The translations under genes were made by a program, and so were the position numbers. The notes under the pieces were generated by a model. That model was not told the DNA's origin and ran no database searches. It saw only the letters and a program-made list of their open reading frames with translations. A stretch of DNA of 11,786 nucleotides from Firmicutes bacterium CAG:95 (GTDB lineage Bacteria > Bacillota > Clostridia > Lachnospirales > Lachnospiraceae): positions 11,118 through 22,903 of the forward strand of contig FR902878.1 of the NCBI GenBank assembly GCA_000438155.1. Direction: 5' to 3'. This document shows, in pieces, positions 1 through 5,802 of the stretch; the stretch's first letter is position 1, and each line of letters opens with the position of its first letter.

Positions 1-1
1 G

Positions 2-2347
2 AATGCAGGTATTACGATCGGTTCCAATTATATGCCGTGGGAAAACGCGCAGCTCTGTGCAGACGAAGTGAAGCTTGCCGGTTATAATTATGGAGAAAAG
101 TATTACGAAGAGCATCATAAGGCACACCCGGACTGGGTGATCTACGGAAGTGAGACGTCATCGATTGTACAGAGCCGCGGAATTTATCATTTCCCATTAA
201 GGGCAAGTATTCTGACTGAGGATGACGAACAGTGTTCGAGCCTGGGGAACAGCCCGACCAGCTGGGGGGCAAAGTCCATGGAGCGATGTGTCTGCGAAGA
301 CCGGGATATGGATTTTTCCATGGGACAGTTCCTGTGGACCGGGTTTGATTACATCGGGGAGCCGACACCGTATCATACGAAGAATTCCTACTTCGGACAG
401 GTGGACACGGCCGGATTCCCGAAGGATGCTTATTATGTCTGGCAGTCGGCATGGACCGATTACCGGAAAGCACCGATGATTCATATTTTTCCATACTGGG
501 ATTTTAATGAAGGACAAAGCATCGATATACGGGTCTGTTCCAATGCGCCCTTCGTAGAGCTGTTCTGCAATGGAAAGAGCTGCGGCAGGCAGCAGTTAAC
601 GCATGAAAAGGGAAGCGGTCATCATATCATTGCAGATTATTCGCTGCCCTATGAAAAGGGCGTGTTATATGCCGTTGCCTATGACGAAGAGGGAAATGTG
701 ACAGCACGCGAAACGAAAGCTTCTTTTGGCAATTCTGCGGAGATTGTGCTACGGGCATCAGGAAGAGCTGCGGTGGCCAATGGCAGGGATCTTTTCTTTG
801 TGGAAATCGGAACGCGTGATGAGAATGAAAATGTGGTGGAAAATGCAGTAGACCGCGTGACGGTGCAGGTCGAAGGGGCAGGACACCTTGTGGGACTGGA
901 TAACGGAGACAGTACCGATGAGGACAGCTACAAAGGAAACAGCCGCCGGCTGTTCAGCGGAAAGCTTCTTGCCATCATTGAGACCGGAACGATACCGGGA
1001 GCTGTCCGGATCAGGGTATCCGGAAAGGGCCTAAAGAGTGCGGAGCTTGTTTGTGAAGCTGTGGAGATTGATCAGATGCTGACCTTTATGAAGGGAGAGA
1101 AGGCACAGCGCATTTATCATAATTTCTGGCAGGATTTATGCGAAGAAACCTATGCCCCGGGACCGACAGAACTGATAGAAGATCACGAAGAAAGACAGAG
1201 AGAAAGACAAGAGGACGAACAAAAACAGAGCCAGAAAGAAAGACTGGATGAGAAACAGGAAGAGATCCCGGTTCGAAAGATCACCTTATGTTCTCCGATG
1301 GGACAGAAGCTTTCGAAGGAACAGCCGTATCTTACCGTGGAAGCAGAGGTTGAGCCGAAGGAAGCCACGGACCGTCAGTTGATGTTCCGCGTGGTAGATG
1401 AGCATGGTGTAGATTCCAATCTCGTTAAGCTCCTGGTGCAGGGGCATACCGCACAGCTTCATGCAATGGGAGATGGCAGTTTTTACCTGCGGTGTATGTC
1501 ACGCAGCGGCACAGACAGAATCCGCGTGATCAGCCAGTTGGAATTTACGGTAGAGGGTATGGGACAGGCATACCGGAATCCTTATGAGCTGATTTCGGGA
1601 AGCCTGTACACCTCGTATCAGGGAGAGGTCAGCAACGGAAACGAACGCGGCGTAGCAACGGCAAGGGATGGAGAAACTGTGGTAACATTTGGAAATATTG
1701 ATTTCGGACCGGTGGGATCCGATGAAATTACGATGCCGATTTTTGCACTGACAAGTGAAGAATATCCCATCCGGATCTATGAAGGAGTTCCGGGAGAAGA
1801 GGGCTGTCAATTGCTTGCAGATGTGGTCTATCAGAAGCCGTCCATCTGGAACACCTATCAGGAAGAAACCTATTCCCTGGCAAAACGGGTTACCGGTATC
1901 AATACGATCAGCGTAGCCGTTCATCAGAAGATCCATCTGAAGGGCTTTGTGTTTAAAAAGCTGCAAAAGGCATGGCTGTCTTTGAATGCAGCAGAAGCGG
2001 ATTCAGTTTACGGGGATACCTTTACGAAGGAAGAACGTGCAATTACCGGAATCGGAAACAATGTGACGATTACTTATACGGAAATGGATTTTGGAGAAGA
2101 AGGAACCGCAGGCATCCGGATCTGCGGACGGGCACCTGAAAGCAGCAACAGTCTGCATATCCGGTTTTTACAGGGAGAGGAAGAAAGTAAGCAGCTTGTG
2201 GAGTTCCCAATGTGTGGGGAGTATATAGAGAAAGAGTTCTCCTTAACACCCGTAAAGGGCAAATGGGATGTCAGCTTCGTTTTTCTTCCGGGAAGCTGCT
2301 TCGATCTTCAAAGTGTTCAATTTCTGCCTGCCGGAGCGGCAAATTAG
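2..2347 (+). CDS. Glycoside hydrolase family 2 enzyme (beta-galactosidase-like), 5' end missing
   Basis: The reading frame is open from base 2, so the N-terminal sugar-binding domain and part of the catalytic barrel lie outside the window. The barrel end is recognisable: YGSETSS holds the likely catalytic nucleophile Glu (bases 152-154), and GQFLWTGFDYIGEPTPY and FGQVDTAGFPKDAYYVWQS are typical GH2 beta-galactosidase motifs. After it come a DUF4982-like domain (about 473-709), a GH2 C-terminal immunoglobulin-like domain (about 716-1066), a very charged Glu/Arg/Gln/Lys linker (about 1172-1267), another beta domain (about 1271-1556), and two beta-sandwich repeats resembling CBM6-type modules (about 1580-1960 and 1967-2329). 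Substrate is unproven: GH2 includes beta-galactosidases, beta-glucuronidases and others, and the neighbouring genes point to hemicellulose side chains. Whether it is secreted cannot be judged because the N-terminus is absent. The gene ends tail-to-tail with the AraC gene. Confidence 0.9.
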   Translation, partial: NAGITIGSNYMPWENAQLCADEVKLAGYNYGEKYYEEHHKAHPDWVIYGSETSSIVQSRGIYHFPLRASILTEDDEQCSSLGNSPTSWGAKSMERCVCEDRDMDFSMGQFLWTGFDYIGEPTPYHTKNSYFGQVDTAGFPKDAYYVWQSAWTDYRKAPMIHIFPYWDFNEGQSIDIRVCSNAPFVELFCNGKSCGRQQLTHEKGSGHHIIADYSLPYEKGVLYAVAYDEEGNVTARETKASFGNSAEIVLRASGRAAVANGRDLFFVEIGTRDENENVVENAVDRVTVQVEGAGHLVGLDNGDSTDEDSYKGNSRRLFSGKLLAIIETGTIPGAVRIRVSGKGLKSAELVCEAVEIDQMLTFMKGEKAQRIYHNFWQDLCEETYAPGPTELIEDHEERQRERQEDEQKQSQKERLDEKQEEIPVRKITLCSPMGQKLSKEQPYLTVEAEVEPKEATDRQLMFRVVDEHGVDSNLVKLLVQGHTAQLHAMGDGSFYLRCMSRSGTDRIRVISQLEFTVEGMGQAYRNPYELISGSLYTSYQGEVSNGNERGVATARDGETVVTFGNIDFGPVGSDEITMPIFALTSEEYPIRIYEGVPGEEGCQLLADVVYQKPSIWNTYQEETYSLAKRVTGINTISVAVHQKIHLKGFVFKKLQKAWLSLNAAEADSVYGDTFTKEERAITGIGNNVTITYTEMDFGEEGTAGIRICGRAPESSNSLHIRFLQGEEESKQLVEFPMCGEYIEKEFSLTPVKGKWDVSFVFLPGSCFDLQSVQFLPAGAAN

Positions 2348-3237
2348 GATTCTCCATGGGGAGCATAGGGCTTAGAGCCTGGACGGTTCAGTTTTTTATA
2401 TTCAGATGGAGTACAGTTTTTGGCAGATTTAAAAATACGGTTAAAAGTAGAGAGGCTGTTGAATCCCGAACGCATGGAAACCTCCGTAATGGACAGATCC
2501 GGTTCGATCAGCAGCTTTTCTGCGTAAGCAATGCGTTTCTGGATAATATAGTCGTAGCAGGAGGTATTTGTAAACTGCTTAAAGAGCCGGGCAAAATGAA
2601 ATTTGGAGAAGCCGGCAAGCGAAGCCAGTTCGTCTACGGTAATGCTTTCGGTGCAGTGCTCGGTAATGTAGTTGCAGACGTTCATGAATTTATCCACATA
2701 TTCGTGCTGTTTGCTTGAGGTAATGCCGGGAAACATTTCCTGGGGATTGATGTTGGCGCGTCCGAGCGTTACGAAAAAGCGGATCATCAGGGAATAGATG
2801 GCAGCCTCTGCATAGGGCGCCAAGTAGTCGTATTCGCGGATGATTTCTTCCAGATAAAACCGCAGCTTCCCATTCAGATCGCCATGGGAATCACGGCGTA
2901 CCAGCAGAAACGGATGGATGGTCTGCAACAGGGAGTCCATGCCCTTGACATTGCAGATCAGGCTGTAGTCGAAAAGAAGAATCAGGCGTTCCCCCGTCTT
3001 CGGCGCTTTCAGCTCATGGAGCGTGCCGGGAGCAGTGATCCAGATGTCCCCCTCATTCAGGATATGAGGCTTGCCGTCAATCATCACCGTATATTCATTT
3101 TCAAAAGGCATGATGATTTCAAGCGCGGTATGCCAGTGAAGCGGGTAATCCTCGTATTCCCGGTTGTGCCAGAGACGAATGCCCTGTAAGTCTTTATAGG
3201 TAACGGTTTCGTGTGTTCCGTTTAAAATTGCGATCAT
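2344..3237 (-). CDS. AraC-family transcriptional regulator with N-terminal cupin domain
   Basis: This 297-residue protein has the normal AraC/XylS layout. The N-terminal cupin sensor (about residues 15-90) contains HWHTALEIIMP and GDIWITAPGTLHEL, as in sugar-responsive members. The C-terminal DNA-binding domain (about 183-283) has both helix-turn-helix units, ITVDELASLAGFSKFHFARL and ITEVSMRSGFNSLSTFNRIF, the second being the conserved AraC signature. The ATG at 3237 is preceded by GGGAGG on the minus strand at a suitable distance. It is divergent from the GH3 gene with about 200 bp between the starts, so local control of the GH3-GH67 unit, probably as a xylo-oligosaccharide-responsive activator, is the natural inference. 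Its stop TAA shares bases with the GH2 stop TAG (2344-2347), leaving no room for a terminator between the two convergent genes. The ligand is not predictable from sequence. Confidence 0.93.
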   Translation of the reverse strand: MIAILNGTHETVTYKDLQGIRLWHNREYEDYPLHWHTALEIIMPFENEYTVMIDGKPHILNEGDIWITAPGTLHELKAPKTGERLILLFDYSLICNVKGMDSLLQTIHPFLLVRRDSHGDLNGKLRFYLEEIIREYDYLAPYAEAAIYSLMIRFFVTLGRANINPQEMFPGITSSKQHEYVDKFMNVCNYITEHCTESITVDELASLAGFSKFHFARLFKQFTNTSCYDYIIQKRIAYAEKLLIEPDLSITEVSMRSGFNSLSTFNRIFKSAKNCTPSEYKKLNRPGSKPYAPHGES

Positions 3238-3281
3238 GTCAGATCCTCCCTGTAAGCAGGTTCGTAAAACCAGTTAAGATA

Positions 3282-3310
3282 AGAATACGCTAATTCTGAG
3301 GGAACGTCAA
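3282..3310 (-). promoter_or_regulatory. Predicted promoter of the AraC-family gene
   Basis: On the minus strand TTGACG (3310-3305) and TATTCT (3287-3282) are separated by 17 bp, a good sigma-70/SigA-type match. Transcription would begin near 3275, about 40 bases before the ATG at 3237. The -35 box lies about 16 bp from the -35 box of the opposing GH3 promoter. Confidence 0.55.
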
Positions 3311-3325
3311 ACGAAAGAGCAATAT

Positions 3326-3353
3326 TTGACTAGAACTACGCAAGAAATAAAAT
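3326..3353 (+). promoter_or_regulatory. Predicted promoter of the GH3-GH67 unit
   Basis: TTGACT (3326-3331) and TAAAAT (3348-3353) are separated by 16 bp, a good match to a SigA-type promoter. Transcription would start near 3360-3361, almost directly at the first leader ORF (ATG 3370) and about 85 bases before the GH3 start. The divergent AraC promoter lies just upstream, so one bound regulator could influence both. Confidence 0.5.
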
Positions 3354-3369
3354 GCACAGGAGGGGGCTT

Positions 3370-3411
3370 ATGCCATATACTTGGAGCATGAACAAAAAGG
3401 AAGCTGTATGA
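3370..3411 (+). CDS. Possible leader mini-ORF 1 (13 codons)
   Basis: ATG at 3370 is preceded by an AGGAGG-type sequence (3358-3366) and encodes MPYTWSMNKKEAV. Its TGA (3409-3411) overlaps the ATG of the next mini-ORF as ATGA, the usual sign of translational coupling. If transcription starts at the predicted site (about 3360), only part of the ribosome binding site would be on the message. The peptide is unlike anything I recognise, and a chance ORF is possible. Confidence 0.3.
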   Translation: MPYTWSMNKKEAV

Positions 3412-3455
3412 CAGAAGACAGATGGAAAATGCAAGGAGAAAGCTTATGGAATTAG
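3408..3455 (+). CDS. Possible leader mini-ORF 2 (15 codons) overlapping the GH3 start
   Basis: ATG at 3408 follows AAGGAAG (3397-3403) and encodes MTEDRWKMQGESLWN. It overlaps the stop of mini-ORF 1 by ATGA and runs 10 bases past the preferred GH3 start at 3446, in another frame. The chain of overlaps would let ribosomes pass from leader to GH3, but translation is not demonstrated. Confidence 0.28.
   Translation: MTEDRWKMQGESLWN
3433..3438 (+). promoter_or_regulatory. Ribosome binding site deciding the GH3 start
   Basis: AAGGAG ends 7 bases before ATG 3446. The in-frame ATG at 3422 has no comparable site upstream, so 3446 is preferred. Confidence 0.7.
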
Positions 3456-5593
3456 TTAGAAATGAAGAAAAGCGTGCGGAATATACGAAGCGTGCGAAAG
3501 AACTTGTGTCGAAGATGACGCTGGAAGAAAAAGTACAACAGACACTTTATCAGGCACCTGCAATTGAACGTCTTGGAATCAAGGCTTATAACTGGTGGAA
3601 TGAAGCGCTTCATGGTGTGGCAAGAGCTGGAGTGGCTACTGTATTTCCACAGGCGATCGGACTTGCTGCTACGTTCGATGAGGATCTGGCAGAGGAAGTG
3701 GCAGAAGCAGTATCCACGGAAGGACGTGCAAAATTCAATATGCAGCAGGAATATGACGATACGGATATTTATAAGGGACTGACCTTCTGGTCACCCAATG
3801 TCAATATTTTCCGTGATCCCAGATGGGGACGCGGACATGAAACCTTCGGAGAGGATCCCTATCTGACCTCCCGTATGGGCGTGCGTTATGTTGAGGGACT
3901 TCAGGGACATGATGAAAAATACTTAAAGGCAGCAGCCTGTGCCAAGCATTTCGCGGTACACAGTGGACCGGAGGATCTGCGCCACCATTTTAATGCCGTG
4001 GCAACAAAGCAGGATATGTATGAAACCTACCTTCCGGCTTTCAAGACCTGTGTGCAGGAAGGAAAGGTAGAGGCCGTGATGGGTGCCTATAACCGTACAA
4101 ACGGCGAGCCCTGCTGCGGAAGCAAGACGTTATTGCAGGATATTTTAAGAAAAGAATGGGGCTTTGAGGGTCACGTGGTATCGGACTGCTGGGCAATCAA
4201 GGATTTCCATGAAGGACATATGGTAACGGACACCCCGTTAGAGTCCGCTGCCCTGGCCATGAACAATGGCTGTGACTTAAACTGTGGTACATTATTTGCC
4301 TATTTAAAGGAAGCAGTGGAAAAGGGAATGGTGAAGGAAGAACGTCTCAATGAGGCGCTGGTTCACCTGTTTACCACCCGTATGATGTTGGGGGTTTTTG
4401 ATCAGAAGGGGGAGAATCCTTATGATCAGATTTCCTATGAGGTGGTGGATTCCAAGCCGATGCAGGAGTTAAATCTCAAGGTTTCCGAAAAGTGCATCAC
4501 ACTTTTAAAGAACGAGAACCATATGCTTCCGTTAGATAAGTCAAAGATCAAAACCATCGGTGTGATCGGACCGAATGCAAACAGCCGTGCGGCACTGGTT
4601 GGAAACTATGAAGGAACTGCATCCCGGTATTACACAATTTCTGAAGGAATTCAGGAGTATGTCGGCGACGAGGTGCGTGTGCTCGTATCCGATGGCTGTC
4701 ATTTATATAAAGAAGGAATGAGCAATTTAAGTCAGGGAAAGGATCGTCATTCCGAAGTACGCGGCATTTGTGCAGCAAGTGATGTTGTCGTAATGTGCCT
4801 TGGACTTGATGCAACCCTGGAAGGAGAAGAGGGCGATACCGGTAACCAGTACGGAAGCGGAGATAAGCGTGACCTGGAGCTTCCGGGCTTACAGCTTGAA
4901 ATCCTGAAAATGGCCTATGAAAGCGGTAAGCCGGTCGTGCTTGTGGTGCTTTCCGGAAGCGCGCTTTCCTTTAACTGGGCCGATGAGCATATTCCGGCAA
5001 TCATTCAGGGCTGGTATCCGGGTGCTGTCGGTGGCAAGGCGATTGCGAACATTCTGTTTGGTGATGTGAGCCCGGAAGGAAAGCTTCCGCTTACGTTCTA
5101 TCACAGTATTGATGAATTGCCGGAGTTCACCGATTATTCCATGAAGGGACGAACCTACCGCTACATGAAGCAGGATGCGATGTATCCGTTTGGCTACGGA
5201 CTTTCCTATAATGAATATGAACTTTCCAATGTAAAGGCAGACCGTGAAGTACTTACAGAGGATGGCATCACCGTAACCGCAGAGATTTCCAATCTTGGAG
5301 AATATGACAGTGCAGAAACTGTTCAGGTTTATGTGAAGATCTGTGCAGAGGACACACCGAATGCACAGCTTAAGGGGCTTAAGAAGGTTTCTCTTAAGAA
5401 GGGTGAGAAGAAGAGAGTGGAAATCCATCTTCCGAAGGAAGCATTCGGACTCTACGATGAGGAAGGAAAGCTTTGCTACCAGGAAGGAGAAGCGATCTGC
5501 TATGTGGGAACAAACGGACCGGATCACCGGAGCGTGGAACTGACCGGAAAGAAGCCGGCTGAGATCACCATTAAGGTGCCGGCTGACTGTTGA
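3446..5593 (+). CDS. Glycoside hydrolase family 3, beta-xylosidase/beta-glucosidase type
   Basis: With the start at 3446 the protein has 715 residues and no signal peptide, so it should act in the cytoplasm by releasing terminal beta-linked sugars from imported oligosaccharides. The N-terminal (alpha/beta)8 domain shows MTLEEKV, YNWWNEALHGVARAG, RDPRWGRGHETFGEDPYL and AKHFAVHSG. The nucleophile is Asp in GHVVSDCWAI (about residue 247). The second alpha/beta domain carries GLDATLEGEEGD, where a Glu (about 459) is the likely acid/base, and an FnIII-like domain closes the protein (about 590-710). NWWNEALHGVA is characteristic of the xylosidase-like branch of GH3, and the adjacent GH67 gene supports xylose release; glucosidase or mixed activity cannot be excluded. 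No terminator is visible before aguA, so both genes probably share a message. An upstream in-frame ATG at 3422 would add 8 residues. Confidence 0.93.
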   Translation: MELVRNEEKRAEYTKRAKELVSKMTLEEKVQQTLYQAPAIERLGIKAYNWWNEALHGVARAGVATVFPQAIGLAATFDEDLAEEVAEAVSTEGRAKFNMQQEYDDTDIYKGLTFWSPNVNIFRDPRWGRGHETFGEDPYLTSRMGVRYVEGLQGHDEKYLKAAACAKHFAVHSGPEDLRHHFNAVATKQDMYETYLPAFKTCVQEGKVEAVMGAYNRTNGEPCCGSKTLLQDILRKEWGFEGHVVSDCWAIKDFHEGHMVTDTPLESAALAMNNGCDLNCGTLFAYLKEAVEKGMVKEERLNEALVHLFTTRMMLGVFDQKGENPYDQISYEVVDSKPMQELNLKVSEKCITLLKNENHMLPLDKSKIKTIGVIGPNANSRAALVGNYEGTASRYYTISEGIQEYVGDEVRVLVSDGCHLYKEGMSNLSQGKDRHSEVRGICAASDVVVMCLGLDATLEGEEGDTGNQYGSGDKRDLELPGLQLEILKMAYESGKPVVLVVLSGSALSFNWADEHIPAIIQGWYPGAVGGKAIANILFGDVSPEGKLPLTFYHSIDELPEFTDYSMKGRTYRYMKQDAMYPFGYGLSYNEYELSNVKADREVLTEDGITVTAEISNLGEYDSAETVQVYVKICAEDTPNAQLKGLKKVSLKKGEKKRVEIHLPKEAFGLYDEEGKLCYQEGEAICYVGTNGPDHRSVELTGKKPAEITIKVPADC

Positions 5594-5636
5594 TGCCGAT
5601 AGATCACAATTGATACTTGTCTGAAAATTATTTCGA

Positions 5637-5790
5637 ATGAGGCCAGAGGGTATAGAGAAGGGAATTTGTTTCAAAATACCCAGAGAAAATGAAGGTAGAA
5701 GGTATATAGAAGAGAATAGTTTCAAAATACCCAGAAGAAATGAAAGTGAAGGGTATGGAGAGATAAAATGCTTCGAAATACCCATGTGGA
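5637..5790 (+). repeat. Three imperfect tandem repeats of about 51 bp upstream of aguA
   Basis: Units run 5637-5688, 5689-5739 and 5740-5790 (52, 51 and 51 bp). Each begins with ATGA, has GGTAT 11-15 bases in, and ends in TTCAAAATACCC or TTCGAAATACCC followed by a purine-rich stretch. The ATACCC blocks sit at 5676, 5727 and 5778, exactly 51 bp apart. In each unit the GGTAT and ATACC blocks form an inverted repeat (5648/5676, 5701/5727, 5751/5778) with a 21-22 base loop. The last ATACCC is five bases before the aguA ribosome binding site. The rest of the 209-bp gap (5594-5636) has no terminator or convincing promoter. The repeat may be an operator array, an RNA structure affecting aguA translation, or a simple slippage duplication. 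Confidence 0.85.
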
Positions 5791-5794
5791 GGGG
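5788..5794 (+). promoter_or_regulatory. Ribosome binding site deciding the aguA start
   Basis: GGAGGGG lies 8 bases before ATG 5803. An in-frame TTG at 5797 is only two bases after it, too close to be used, so the ATG is chosen. Confidence 0.7.
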
Positions 5795-5802
5795 AATTGG
5801 GA

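Noticed and set aside
2348..2390. Short hairpins (CTCC/GGAG and GGC/GCC) just after the GH2 stop as a terminator
   Set aside because: The stems are only 3-4 bp, there is no T-tract, and the bases code for the C-terminus of the AraC protein.
2212..2718. A 168-codon plus-strand ORF across the GH2-AraC junction
   Set aside because: It is a shadow of the AraC gene and the GH2 end, both with clear family motifs; the peptide has no recognisable features.
3422..3445. Earlier GH3 start at ATG 3422
   Set aside because: No Shine-Dalgarno sequence precedes it, whereas ATG 3446 has AAGGAG at 7 bases. The extra 8 residues lie before the first conserved motif.
5594..5636. Promoter for aguA in the gap after the GH3 gene (TTGATA at 5610)
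   Set aside because: No acceptable -10 box lies at 16-18 bp, and no terminator separates the GH3 gene from aguA, so read-through is simpler.
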